This document shows, piece by piece, positions 1 through 10,970 of a stretch of DNA of 64,000 nucleotides. The position numbers and the translations under genes are program-made. The DNA is taken from the NCBI RefSeq assembly GCF_905171765.1, contig NC_053392.1, forward strand, positions 33,038,192 through 33,102,191. The letters are read 5' to 3'. The notes beneath the pieces were generated by a model. It had not been told where the DNA came from and did no database searches. It saw nothing but the letters and a program-made list of their open reading frames with translations. The stretch comes from Bufo bufo (taxonomy: Eukaryota > Chordata > Amphibia > Anura > Bufonidae). Position 1 is the stretch's first letter, and every line of letters begins with the position of its first letter.

Positions 1-316
1 TTCCGCCTCCACGTTCTCAAGTTGTTGGTCCTGCGACAATGTCCGCCTCTGCTTCCTCAACTTCTACCTTTTCCTCAGCCTCCAATGCAGGGACAATTCA
101 CAGTGCCCCACCAGCATACTACATGTGCAGAGCACGGCAGTGTCACGCTGTTCTGCACCTCATTTGCCTGGGCAAATGGAGTAACACAGAGGTGGAACTG
201 CTCCTCGTCCTTCATCAAGAAATCCAATCCTGGCTTTCTCTGTGACAACTCAAAATCGGAACCATGGTGACCGACAACGGGAAGAACATGTCTGCGCTGC
301 ATCAAGGAGTGTTGAG
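1..316 (+). pseudogene. hAT-B transposase, catalytic-core fragment (split copy)
   Basis: Fragment of a hAT-superfamily transposase that enters from outside the window. The frame starting at about position 39 reads a stretch matching the core of the other hAT copies here (an LICLG-type motif and the VTDNGKN motif around 264-293, equivalent to VCDNGQN, which contains a catalytic Asp). One in-frame stop lies at about 243. The same reading frame resumes at 8740 after hAT-A1, so the copy was cut by that insertion. It is older than hAT-A1 and not functional. The family assignment rests on visible similarity to the better preserved copies at 4195-7575 and 15806-17345. Confidence 0.75.
309..316. repeat. 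Left 8-bp target-site duplication of hAT-A1
   Basis: GTGTTGAG directly precedes the element terminus TAGAGTTGAGCG and is repeated exactly at 8732-8739. Eight base pairs is the standard hAT target duplication. Confidence 0.9.
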
Positions 317-546
317 TAGAGTTGAGCGGACACCTGGATGTTCGGGTTCGACGGGTTCGGCCGAACTTCGGAAAAAAGTTCGAGTTCGGGACCCGAACTT
401 GACCCGAACTTGACCCCGAACCCCATTGAAGTCAATGGGGACCCGAACTTTTGAGCACTAAAATGGCTGTAAAAATGTCATGGAAAGGACTAGAGGGCTG
501 CAAATGGCGTCAAAATGTGGTTAAGAGCATGGCAAGTGCTCTGCAA

Positions 547-1239
547 ACAAATGTGGATAGGGAAATGACTTTAAATAACATAAAATACGTAAAAATAAAA
601 AATAATAATCTTGATCTAGGAGGACCAGGTCCATATGGAGTAGGAGGTTGATGAGGCGGTGAATGTTGCAGTGTCGGTGGAAGCGGCGGTGGAGGAGGAG
701 GTAGCCTACACTGTTTTTTTGTTTTAAATTTTATTTTTAAAATTAGGGTACACCCCAAAACATTGGGAAATATAACCTGTGATAACCCCCTCCAGTCATG
801 CTAAACACACCTTCAGACAATACACTGGCTGCAGGGCAGGCCAGCACCTCCAAGGGGTAAAGGGCAAGCTCAGGCGATGTGCCCAATTTGGAGATCCAGA
901 AGTTGCAGGGGCTGACCCCTGTCAGTTAGTTCGTGTAGGCGTGTGCACACTTACTGCCCCACCATGTCGCACGTCCCCGTGATGTTCATGATCCAATTTG
1001 ATATCTGCTCTATCAACTTTCGATGTTCTTTTATGCGCCTACCATGGTGATTACGGGTGGCGGGGAATCAGGGTTCCAGGCTGGAGAAGGAGCGTGAGAA
1101 AAAGAGACCAAATTTAAGGGAGGATCCATTTTTTCTAATTTAAAATTAGAGTTGAAATATGGGAGAAATTATCAAAGCATAAAAGTGTGACAACTTTTCA
1201 AAGTTTAAGCATTGAATGAAAGGATGTGGCGCGCATTAA
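547..1239. repeat. Segmental duplication, copy 1 (hAT-A1 3' region)
   Basis: About 693 bp that recurs at 2605-3298 with only a handful of differences (for example ATACG/ATACA near 585 and GATCC/GACCT near 895). It contains a diverged remnant of the hAT dimerisation coding region (about 790-980, opposite strand), comparable to 4310-4500. It ends at a TTAA where the palindromic element begins. Confidence 0.9.
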
Positions 1240-2604
1240 CCACCTCAGCCCCCCTAGCTTAAACACCCTGAAAGACCAGGCCACTTTTTACACTTCTGAC
1301 CTACACTACTTTCACCGTTTATTGCTCGGTCATGCAACTTACCACCCAAATGAATTTTACCTCCTTTTCTTCTCACTAATAGAGCTTTCATTTGGTGGTA
1401 TTTCATTGCTGCTGACATTTTTACTTTTTTTGTTATTAATCGAAATTTAACGATTTTTTTGCAAAAAAATGAAATTTTTCACTTTCAGTTGTAAAATTTT
1501 GCAAAAAAAACGACATCCATATATAAATTTTGCTCTAAATTTATTGTTCTACATGTCTTTGATAAAAAAAAAATGTTTGGGTAAAAAAAAAATGGTTTGG
1601 GTAAAAGTTATAGCGTTTACAAACTATGGTACAAAAATGTGAATTTCCGCTTTTTGAAGCAGCTCTGACTTTCTGAGCACCTGTCATGTTTCCTGAGGTT
1701 CTACAATGCCCAGACAGTACAAACACCCCACAAATGACCCGATTTCGGAAAGTACACACCCTAAGGTATTCGCTGATGGGCATAGTGAGTTCATAGAACT
1801 TTTTATTTTTTGTCACAAGTTAGCGGAAAATGATGATTTTATTTTTTTCTTTTTTTTTCTTACAAAGTCTCATATTCCACTAACTTGTGACAAAAAATAA
1901 AAAATTCTAGGAACTCGCCATGCCCCTCATGGAATACCTTGGGGTGTCTTCTTTCCAAAATGGGGTCACTTGTGCGGTAGTTATACTGCCCTGGCATTCT
2001 AGGGGCCCAAATGTGTGGTAAGGAGTTTGAAATCAAATTCTGTAGAAAATGACCAGTGAAATCCGAAAGGTGCTCTTTGGAATATGGGCCCCTTTGCCCA
2101 CCTAGGCTGCAAAAAAGTGTCACACATGTGGTATCTCCGTATTCAGGAGAAGTTGGGGAATGTGTTTTGGGGTGTCATTTTACATATACCCATGCTGGGT
2201 GAGAGAAATATCTTGGCAAAAGACAACTTTTCCCATTTTTTTATACAAAGTTGGCATTTGACCAAGATATTTATCTCACCCAGCATGGGTATATGTAAAA
2301 TGACACCCCAAAACACATTCCCCAACTTCTCCTGAATACGGAGATACCAGATGTGTGACACTTTTTTGCAGCCTAGGTGGGCAAAAGGGCCCATATTCCA
2401 AAGAGCACCTTTCGGATTTCACTGGTCATTTTTTACAGAATTTGAAACTCCTTACCACACATTTGGGCCCCTAGAATGCCAGGGCAGTATAACTACCCCA
2501 CAAGTGACCCCATTTTGGAAAGAAGACACCCCAAGGTATTCGCTGATGGGCATAGTGAGTTCATGGAAGTTTTTATTTTTTGTCACAAGTTAGTGGAATA
2601 TGAG
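1236..2604. mobile_element. TTAA-target palindromic element, 3' truncated
   Basis: Starts at TTAA followed by CCACCTCAG, the same kind of start as the element at 24785 (TTAACCACCTG). The uninterrupted sequence seen at 3295-3298 continues from that TTAA without it, so it was inserted at TTAA, as piggyBac-type elements do. It has no transposase. Its right end is missing: it breaks off at about 2604, fused to the second copy of the hAT duplication. Confidence 0.7.
1872..2602. repeat. Long inverted repeat centred near 2239
   Basis: The two halves are close reverse complements. CACTAACTTGTGACAAAAAA near 1880 pairs with its complement near 2580, and matching words continue to the centre (CAGCATGGGTATATG and complement). 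The same module, also as a palindrome, occurs at 26300-26615. Reading frames seen here on both strands are mirror images of each other and are not genes. Confidence 0.9.
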
Positions 2605-3298
2605 ACAAATGTGGATAGGGAAATGACTTTAAATAACATAAAATACATAAAAATAAAAAATAATAATCTTGATCTAGGAGGACCAGGTCCATATGGAGTA
2701 GGAGGTTGATGAGGCGGTGAATGTTGCAGTGTCGGTGGAAGCGGCGGTGGAGGAGGAGGTAGCCTACACTGTTTTTTTGGTTTTCAATTTTATTTTTAAA
2801 ATTAGGGTACACCCCAAAACATTGGGAAATATAACCTGTGATAACCCCCTCCAGTCATGCTAAACACACCTTCAGACAATACACTGGCTGCAGGGCAGGC
2901 CAGCACCTCCAAGGGGTAAAGGGCAAGCTCAGGCGATGTGCCCAATTTGGAGACCTAGAAGTTGCAGGGGCTGACCCCTGTCAGTTAGTTCGTGTAGGCG
3001 TGTGCACACTTACTGCCCCACCATGTCGCACGTCCCCGTGATGTTCATGATCCAATTTGATATCTGCTCTATCAACTTTCGATGTTCTTTTATGCGCCTA
3101 CCATGGTGATTACGGGTGGCGGGGAATCAGGGTTCCAGGCTGGAGAAGGAGCGTGAGAAAAAGAGACCAAATTTAAGGGAGGATCCATTTTTTCTAATTT
3201 AAAATTAGAGTTGAAATATGGGAGAAATTATCAAAGCATAAAAGTGTGACAACTTTTCAAAGTTTAAGCATTGAATGAAAGGATGTGGCGCGCATTAA
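2605..3298. repeat. Segmental duplication, copy 2
   Basis: Second copy of 547-1239, with one extra base and a few substitutions. On its left it joins the truncated palindromic element with at most a 2-base overlap (AC). On its right it runs through TTAA into sequence that copy 1 lacks. The order is therefore copy 1, insertion, copy 2, original flank. Confidence 0.9.
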
Positions 3299-3409
3299 TT
3301 ACTGAATAATTTATAAAATTTTATTCCTTGTCACCTATGCATAGCAGGTGTTTATTCACATCTAAAATTGTATGTCAACCCAAGAATGTAACAGAAAAAT
3401 TATTGAAAT

Positions 3410-3940
3410 TTATTAAGCTGTCAACTAGGTAGAGGAGGGTATATTACACCCAAAAATTGGTGAATTTCACCAAAAAATTTAACTGACAATTATTATTTTT
3501 TTTCGGTCTACTAGGTTTAGTAGTGGTACATCACACCCAAATATTAGTGAATTTCACCAGAATATATAACTGACAATAATTTTTTTTTAACCTGTCTACT
3601 AGGTATAGCAGTGGTACTATATACCCAAAAATGTGTTTATTTCACCAGAAAATGTAACTGACAATTGTTTTTATTTTTTTTACCGTTCCACTAGGTATAG
3701 CAGTGGTACTATACACACCAAAATTGGTGAATTTCACCCTAAAATGTAAATGACAATTTATTTTATTTTTTTTAACTTGTCTACTAGGTATAGCAATGGT
3801 ACTATACACCCAAAAATTTGGTAATTTCACCATAAAATGTAACTGCCAATTTATTTTTTTTACCGGTCCACTAGGTATAGCAGTGGTACTATACACACCA
3901 AAATTGGTGAATTTCACCCTAAAATGTAAATGACAAAGTA
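3410..3940. repeat. AT-rich tandem repeat, about 90-bp unit
   Basis: Five to six degenerate units, each with a CTACTAGGTATAGCAGTGGT block, then TGGTGAATTTCACC and AATGTAACTGACAA words and a T-rich tract. Unit starts are near 3601, 3695, 3787 and 3872. It lies in the 3' non-coding part of hAT-A1 and has no coding potential. Confidence 0.8.
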
Positions 3941-4194
3941 GTGAAATAATATAAAATAAAACACGTACAAAAAAAAAAAATTATTTATGAGGTGGAGTTC
4001 TATATGGAGTAGGAGTTTGATCAGGCAGTGGATGTAGCGGAGTAGGTGGAATCGGCGGTGGAGGAGGACGAGATAGCCAACACAGGTTTTTGGTTTTAAT
4101 TTAATTTTGTAAAATTAAGGTACACTCCAAAAGAGTGTGAAATATCCAAAATACAAACATGAGCAATTGCGCTGCTTAGTGCCGGTATACATGT

Positions 4195-5103
4195 CTATTC
4201 TGCACAAGGTACGGACAAGTCCTGAGGGATCCATGACTGGTTCATTTTAATGAACGTGAGCTTGTCCACATTGGCTGTGGACAGGCGGCTGCGCTTGTCT
4301 GTGATGACGCCCCCTGCCGTGCTAAACACACGTTCAGATAATACACTGGCTGCAGGGCAGGCCAGCACCTCCAAGGCGTAATGGGCAAGCTCAGGCCATG
4401 TGCCCAATTTGGAGACCCAGAAGTTGAAGGGGGCAGACCCATCATTCAGTACGTGTAGGCGTGTGCACACATACTGCTCCACCATGTTGGTGAAATGCTG
4501 CCTCCTGCTAAGACGTTCCATATTAGCTGGTGGTGGTGGTTGTTGTGGCGTGCTGACAAAGCTTTTCCACATTTCGGCCATGCTAACCCTGCCTTCTGAG
4601 ATGCTGGCAGTGCCCCAGCTGCGTTGGCGACCTCTTCCTCGTCCTCTGCCTTCGCCTTGTGCTTCCACTGTGCCCCCGCTGTCAGGTGGGAATGCCACCA
4701 ACAGCACGTCTACCAGCGTGCGCTTGTGCTCGCGCATCTTACGATCACGCTCCAGTGACGGAATTAAGGACGGTACGTTGTCCATGTAACGGGGATCCAG
4801 CAGCGTGACCACCCAGTAATCAGCACAAGTTAGAATGTGGGCAACTCGGCGGTCGTTGCGGAGACACTGCAGCATGTAATCGCTCATGTGTGCCAGGCTG
4901 CCCAGAGGCAACAAAAAGCTGTCCTCTGTGGGAGGTGTATCGTCTGTGTCCTCTGTATCCCCCCATCCACGCACCAGTGATGGCCATGAGCTGGTCTGGG
5001 TGCCACCCTGCTGTAAAAATGGTTCCTCCTCCTCCTCCATCTCCTCCTCCTCATCCTCCACCTCCTCATCCTCATCCTCCAGAACTGTGCCCTGGCTAGA
5101 CAA
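4195..5103 (-). pseudogene. hAT-A1 transposase, C-terminal part with dimerisation domain
   Basis: A 302-residue open stretch that forms the last third of the transposase. It begins with an acidic run (Glu/Asp, residues about 9-27), then a middle part containing the LLDPRY motif (around residue 100), a short Gly-Arg repeat, and the C-terminal hAT dimerisation domain with SERVFSTAG. The SERVFS Glu is the expected third catalytic residue. It ends at the natural stop used by the family. The preceding coding piece (5096-5619) is in another frame, so the gene is broken just upstream. This is the best preserved dimerisation domain in the window; hAT-A3 has lost it by deletion. Confidence 0.85.
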
Positions 5104-5619
5104 TTGTGTACCTTGGGTTTGTGGGTGCAGGAACCCACCCTCGGAGCCACTTGGGAATGACTGGCCGGAAACCCTCCGAAATTATCCCTCTTCCTCCTCC
5201 TCCTCCTGTTCCACATCCTCTTCCATCATCGCCAGGAGCGTTTTTTTTAAGGAGGCATAGAAGTGGGATAGTAACGCTGAGAACGGCGTTATTGGCACTG
5301 GCCATGTTGGTGGAGTACTCGAAACAGCGCAACAAGGAACACAGGTCTCGCATGGAGGCCCAGTCATTGGTGGTGAAGTGGTGCTGTTCCGCCGAGCGAC
5401 TCACCCGTGCGTGCTGCAGCTGAAACTCCACTATCGCCTGCTGCTGCTCGCACAGTCTGGCCAGCATGTGCAAGGTGGAGTTCCACCTTGTGGGCAAGTC
5501 GCATATGAGGCGGTGAGTGGGAAGGCCGAAGTTACGCTGCAGCGCTGACAGTAGAGCAGCAGCAGGGTGAGAACGAAGAGAGCACAGACGGCCCGCACTT
5601 TATGCAGCAGCTCTGACAT
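5096..5619 (-). pseudogene. hAT-A1 transposase, middle part (frameshifted)
   Basis: Connects the catalytic core to the C-terminal part. It includes MPTRWNSTLHML and a CEQQQAIVEFQL stretch, both shared with hAT-A3 (62749-63414). The frame differs from both neighbours. One cause is visible at about 5630, where a T run is one base longer than in hAT-A3. Another shift lies near 5235, after which the frame reads low-complexity Gly before stopping. Not functional as it stands. Confidence 0.8.
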
Positions 5620-6283
5620 GTTGGGGTAATTTTTTAAGGAATCTCTGCACCACCAAATTCAGCACATGCGCCAGGCAAGGGATGTGTGTCAAACCGGCTA
5701 GTCCCAGAGCTGCAACGAGATTTTGCCCATTATCGCACACCACCAGGCCAGGCTTGAGGCTGACTGGCACAAACCACTCATCGGTCTGTTGTTCAAGGCC
5801 CGTCCACAGCTCCTGCGCGGTTTGGGGTTTGTCACCCAAACAGATAAGATTTAAAACTGCCTGCTGTCGTTTACCCCTGGCTGTGCTGAAGTTGGTGGTG
5901 AAGGTGTTACGCTGACCGGATGAGGAGCTGGTAGAGGATGAGGAAGCAGAGTAGGAGGAGGAAGCAACAGGAGGCAAACTGAAGCGCCCTTCAATGCTCG
6001 GTGGTGGAAGGACATGTGCCAAACTGCTATCCGCCTCAGTCCCAGCCGCCACTGCATTTACCCAGTGTGCTGTTATGGAGATATAATGGCCCTGACCGTG
6101 CTTACTGGTCCACGTATCCGTAGTCAGGTGCACCTTGCCACAGATGGCGTTGCGCAGTGCACACCTAATTTTGTCCCCTACTTGGTTGTGAAGGAAAGGG
6201 ATGGCTCGCCTTGAAAAGTAGTGGCGGCTGGGCACGACGTACTGTGGGACAGCCACCGGCATAAGGCCTTTAAAACTATACGT
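5600..6283 (-). pseudogene. hAT-A1 transposase, catalytic core
   Basis: Core of the hAT RNase H-like fold. It has TTDTWTS (first catalytic Asp, about residue 48 of this piece), a Ser-rich insert (about 105-125), LICLG, the VVCDNGQNLVAAL block (second Asp) and HIPCLAHVLNLVVQRFL, which is typical of the region before the all-alpha insertion. A TAG stop near 6286 separates it from the zinc-finger piece; hAT-A3 has GAG there. The 3' end is a frameshift in a T run. The first two catalytic Asp are present, the third residue lies in 4195-5103. Confidence 0.87.
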
Positions 6284-6886
6284 CTACACCAGACGGAATG
6301 ACAGCATTTCAAAGGCAAGTAATTTAGAACTGCTGGCATTCATGGCTAGGGATCGCGGGTGGGTAGGGGGGTACTTCCTCTTCCTCTCCAGCATTTGGGA
6401 TATGGAGAGCTGAAAGCTTCCGTGGGACATTGTGGAGATGCTTGCTGACCCAGGTGTTGGTGTTGCTGGTAGATCCTCTGTTTGTGAGGTGCCAGGTGGC
6501 ACTGTCACTCCAGAGGTGGATGAAGAGGCCGCGACTGCAGCAGAAGAGGAAGCAGGAGGAGGCAGAGACCTTTCTTGGTTTTTGAGGTGTCTACTCCACT
6601 GCAGCTCGTGCTTTGCACTTAGATGACTGGTCATGCAGGTTGTGCTCAGGTTGAGAACGTTTATGCCTCGCTTCAGGCTCTGATTGCACAGCGTGCAAAC
6701 CACTCGTGTCTTGTTGTCAGCATATTGTCTTAAGAACTGCCACGCCAGGGAACTCCTTGGAGCTGGCTTTGGTGTGCTCGGTCCCTTGCTGCGGTGGGCA
6801 GTAGGAGGCGTACTGTCTAGAGGACGGCCGCTCCGTTTTTGCACCCTGCTCCCTCTTCTGCTGTGCTGGTGGCTCTGTGCGACCAC
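6284..6886 (-). pseudogene. hAT-A1 transposase, BED-type zinc finger part
   Basis: This piece contains a BED zinc finger: SSLAWQFL, then VVCTLC (two Cys, spacing C-x2-C), then a linker and HLSAKH (two His, H-x4-H). This is the DNA-binding head of many hAT transposases. After the finger come a Ser/Ala/Pro-rich linker and a basic ERKRKYPP segment. The start overlaps the N-terminal piece (6817-7575) in another frame, so at least one frameshift lies near 6850. It ends at a nonsense codon followed in the same frame by the catalytic core. Confidence 0.87.
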
Positions 6887-7575
6887 CGCCTCTTCCTCCG
6901 AACTACATCGTCACTCGCATGACCTTGATTCCATGTCAGGTCGAGGACCTCATCATCATCTTCCAGCCAGTCTTCACCCCTCACTTCCTTGTCGGTCTGC
7001 ACACTTTCGAAAGCCCCAGCAGTTGGCACCTGTGTTTCGTCATCATCCGAGACGTGCTGCGATGGTCCTCCCATGTACTCATCTTGAAAAATAACTGGTT
7101 GGGCATTGGTGCACTCAATCTCTTCCACTTCTGGGGCAGGGCTAGGTGGATGGCCCAGGGAAACCCTACTAACAAAGTCATCAAAAAGCAGAAGAGACTG
7201 CTGCATGACTTGGGGCTCAGACTGCTTGGCTGATTTGCAAGGGGTTGAGGTGAAAGACTGATGGACATCGGCTGCAGGTGCCAACTGTGGTTTTTCAGCA
7301 GGAGACCTGGTGGGAGACAATGTGAAGGAACTGGATCCACTGTCAGCAACCCAATCTACTATCGCCTGCACTTGTTCAGGCCTCACCATTCGTAGAGCAG
7401 CATTAGGCCCGACCAAATACCGCTGCAGGTTTTGTCGCCTACTCGCACCTGAGGAAGGGGTTTCACTTGTGCGTGTAGCTGGCAAAGATCGACCATGTCC
7501 TCTCCCTGCAACAGGAGCTCCACCAACACCAGCAGCACCCCGACCTGGGCCACGTCCCTTATTTGACGCTCTCCT
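6817..7575 (-). pseudogene. hAT-A1 N-terminal region of the transposase
   Basis: About 250 residues, starting best at the ATG for MRRASNKGRGPGRG (7575), which aligns with the start of the homologous gene at 30256. The frame is open 15 codons further upstream, but that part is not shared. It begins with a Gly/Arg-rich basic tail, followed by a conserved block (RQNLQRYLVGPN, LRMVRPEQVQA), a Ser-rich part and an acidic segment (DDDE, DDDEVLDL). No known domain is recognised. It probably forms the N-terminal extension ahead of the BED finger. It runs out of frame near 6830. Confidence 0.75.
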
Positions 7576-7681
7576 CATATTTTTTAAATTTAGGATCTTG
7601 CCCTTAATTGGTTTTTTCATTAATAGTAGAATAGAACGACAGTATCTAAAGGGTGTATCTCACACAGCCTGAACCAGACTA

Positions 7682-8055
7682 GGCCTCAATTAAAGATTTT
7701 TTGCACAAAATGGCTGTATTTCAAATGGCTGTATTTAAAATGGCTGAATCAAACCCCTGTATGTATAGGGGGGATCTTAGACGCCCTGAATCAGTGTAGG
7801 CCTGAATTAAAGATTTATTTGCACAAAATGGCTGTATTTCAAATGGCTGTACTTCAAATGGCTGAATCAAACCCCTGTATGTATAGGGGGGATCAAACAC
7901 ACCCTGAATCAGTGTAGGCCTGAAGTAAATATATCTTTGCACAAAATGGCTGTATTTCAAATGCCTGATTCAAACCCCTGTATATAGAGGCGATATCTCA
8001 CAGGGCCTGAACCACTGTAGGCCTGAATTCAATATTGGTTCCCCAAATGGCTGTA
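7682..8055. repeat. Tandem repeat, about 118-bp unit, hAT-A1 5' region
   Basis: Three and a fraction units with starts near 7682, 7800, 7918 and 8020. Each has GCACAAAATGGCTG followed by copies of TTCAAATGGCTG and CAAACCCCTGTATGTATAGG. It lies between the 5' terminus of the element and the transposase start. Confidence 0.85.
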
Positions 8056-8731
8056 TATATTAAACTTGAATTTAACACTTGCAGATCTGGAAAATACTGT
8101 TTTTTGAAAAAAAAAATGTGTGTTTTTCAAACCCCAGAAAATGATGGGTGTATTTCTACCTTAAATTGCACACTGACTAATCCAGATGTTGTAGTTTGCC
8201 CCCCAAAAAATGGTGATTTGCAATGTTCCAAAAGCTCAGGTGCAGTGCTGGTGCACTGAGCTTGCATAAAATGGCCGCCGCCGCCACCCACCTAACTAAC
8301 AGAATTCTAAAAGTTATTATTTTTTTGGTCAATGGCCTCAGGGCAGGGTAAAACGATTGTGCCCTGCACCCACACAACTATTTCTATGTAGATCGCTGAG
8401 TTAGATTCTCTCCTATTCTCTTCCTGAAATCACAAGTCCAGCAGCATCCTCTCCCTACACTTGTAACAGCAGAGTGACGTACAGCGCTACGTGACTCCAG
8501 CTTATATAGAGGCTGGGTCACATGCTGCTCTGGCCAATCACAGCCATGCTATTAGTTGGCATGGCTGTGATGGCCTCTTGGGGCAAGTAGTATGACGCTT
8601 GTTGATTGGCTGCTGTGCAGCCTTTCAAAAAGCGCCAAGAAAGCGCCGAACACCAAACCCGAACCCGAACTTTTACGGAAATGTTCGGGTTCGGGTCCAA
8701 AAATCCTAAAGTTCGGGTTCGCTCAACCCTA

Positions 8732-8739
8732 GTGTTGAG
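8732..8739. repeat. Right 8-bp target-site duplication of hAT-A1
   Basis: GTGTTGAG, identical to 309-316. The hAT-B reading frame continues directly from here. Confidence 0.9.
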
Positions 8740-9476
8740 CCATGCGCCCTGCATGGCGCACATGATCAATATGGTTGTCAAGCGTTTCCTGAAGCCATAC
8801 ACTCATCTGCAAGACATCCTAAAAATGGCCAGGAAACTTTGCATGCTCTTAAGCTACTCATACACCGCCTAGCACACCCTCCTTGAGCTACAGCGGCAGA
8901 ACGGCGTCCGCCAACGTAGGCTGATATGTGACGTTTCCACCCATTGGAATTCCACCCTTCATATGTTGGACCGACTGTACAAACAGAGAAATGCCATAAA
9001 TGATTTCTTGATGATACAGAGGTACTCCCCTGTGTAACTTCGATGTTAGCCAGTGACAGCTCATGCGTGACACCTGCCGTTTGCTCGTGCCCTTTGAGGA
9101 GGCCACTTTATTTGTCAGTCACCAGGACTACGGGATGAACAACGTCATTCCACTAATTCATATCCTGGAAAAGATGCTGGTAAATCTGGCTGGTCAGGGC
9201 ACTGGAGACGTGGCGCCTATATCTCACTGCCACATGAGCCCTGTGGAGATTGAACTGGAGGAGGAGGAGGATGTTGGAGCAAAACAAGCAAAGGAGCCCT
9301 GCTGGCCACTGGTGACGTGGGGGTCGGCGGCAGGGTACAGGGAGATGAACGCTTCCATTGTGGTAGTGCTCATTTCCATAGTCATCTGTATCGCCTTCCT
9401 CAGGACAGCGATACAGATGGAAGTGCTGCGGCGGAGCAGGGGAGGGGGAGGCACCTCCCTTCCCCTGTTCCTCTAA
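8740..9476 (+). pseudogene. hAT-B transposase, continuation
   Basis: Resumes the gene cut at 316. It reads HAPCMAHMINMVVKRFL, equivalent to HIPCLAHVLNLVVQRFL in hAT-A1, then a segment with a THWNSTLHMLDRL motif (about 8940-8975). From 9063 comes an open frame with TCRLLVPFEEAT, SHQDYGMNNVIPLIHILEKM and an acidic run. Several stops occur before 9063 (about 8870 and 9036). From about 9435 the sequence becomes G-rich and the gene is cut again by the element at 9477-12390. It resumes at about 12391. Confidence 0.8.
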
Positions 9477-9639
9477 TAGGCTGCAGGCACTAGGCCGGCA
9501 GCCTATCAGAGGCCGTTGCAGGCGGCAAGATGACTCCATCTTGCCGCCTGAGCGTACAGCGCGGGACAGGAAGAGGCCTGCATCGCATCGCTTCCAGTCT
9601 GATGGAGGTATATATAAGTGTTTATTTTTTTTTATATGG

Positions 9640-10970
9640 TACTACTACTGGCACATGATTGCAGGTCATCTATGGGGGCACCTGTAACTGGCACAGGATT
9701 GGGGTGGAATCTATGGGAGCACCTGTTACTGGCACATCATTGGGGGGCCATCTATGGGGACACCTGTTACTGGCACATGATTAGGGGGAATCTATGGGGG
9801 CACCTGTTACTTAAACATGATTGGGGGCATCTATAGGGGAACTTGTTACTGGCAAATGATTGGGGGCATCTATAGGGGGACTTGTTATTGGAACATGATT
9901 GGGGGCATCTATGGGGGCACCTATTACTGGCACATGATTGGGGGGCATCTATGGTGGCACTTGGTACTGGCATATGATTGGGGGGCATCTATGGGGGCAC
10001 TTGTTACTGGCACATGATTGGGGTAATCTATTGGGGCACTTGTTATTGGCACATGCTTGGGGGCATCTATGGGGGTACTTGTTACTGGCACATGATTGAA
10101 GGGCATCTATGGGGGTACTTGTTACTGGCACATGATTGGGGGGCATCTATATGGGCACTTCTTACTGGCACATGATTGGGGGCATCTATAGGGGCACTTG
10201 TTACTGGCAAATGATTGGGGGCATCTATAGGGGCACTTGTTATTGGAACATGATTGGGGGAATCTATGGGGGCACCTATTACTGGCACATGATTGGGGGC
10301 ATCTTTGGTGGAACTTGGTACTGGCATATGATTGGGGGGCATCTATGGGGGCACTTGTTACTGGCACATGATTGGGGAGCATCTATGGGGGAACTTGTTA
10401 CTGGCACATGATTGGGGGTATTTATGAGGGTACTTGTTACTGGCACATGATTGGGGGGCATCTATGGGGGCAATTGTTACTGGCACATTATTGGGAGGGA
10501 TCTATGGGGCACTTCTTACTGGTACATTATTGGTGGCACTTCTTACTGGCACATTATTGGGGGCACTATGGGGGCATCTACTGAGGCCGCAAAAAATGGG
10601 TATTTTATATGGGGGAAGGGGGAGAGGAACACTACTGGCACATGATTGGGGGGCATCTATGGGGGTACTTGTTACTGGCACATGATTGGGGTCATCTAAG
10701 GGGGCAATTGTTACTGGCAAATGTTTGGGTGGCATCTATGGGGCACTTGTTACTGCCACATTATTGGGGCACATCTTACTGGCACATTATTGGGGGCACT
10801 GTGGGGGCATCTATGGGGACACTTCTTACTGGCACATTATCGGTGGCACTTTTTACTGGCAAATTATTGGGTTGCACTATGGGGGCATCTATGGGGGCAC
10901 TTCTTACTGGCACATTATTGGGGGCACTATGGGGGCTTCTACTGAGGACACAAAGAAGGGGTATTTTGTA
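9640..10970. repeat. Minisatellite, unit about 39 bp
   Basis: Roughly 30 or more units built on ATCTATGGGGGCACTTG and TTACTGGCACATGATTGG. The usual period is 39 bp, a multiple of three, which keeps long frames open on both strands and yields repetitive peptides such as GIYGGTCYWHMIG. From about 10490 the units shift to CACATTATTGGGGGCACTATG variants. The reading frames are by-products of the period. Confidence 0.9.

Larger units (their letters stand above)
317..8731 (-). mobile_element. hAT-A1: long autonomous-type hAT transposon, decayed
   Basis: An 8.4-kb hAT element inserted in hAT-B. Its ends are TAGAGTTGAGCG (317) and, on the other strand, TAGGGTTGAGCG (8731). Both are followed by subterminal runs rich in CGAACCCGAAC or TTCGGG words, which are likely transposase-binding repeats. 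An exact 8-bp duplication flanks it. Transcription runs leftward: promoter side near 8731, transposase pieces from 7575 down to 4195, then a 3' region enlarged by duplication and by a TTAA-target insertion. The transposase has several frameshifts and at least one stop, so it cannot be autonomous now. Two more copies of the family are at 27016-39006 and 61630-64000. Confidence 0.88.

Noticed and set aside
2084..2394. Two 83-residue frames, one per strand, with nearly the same protein
   Set aside because: Mirror images produced by the palindrome centred near 2239. The same pair occurs at 26303-26613. No sign of protein selection.
4400..4789. 129-codon + strand frame
   Set aside because: Antisense of the hAT-A1 transposase C-terminal part, which carries the recognised motifs on the minus strand.
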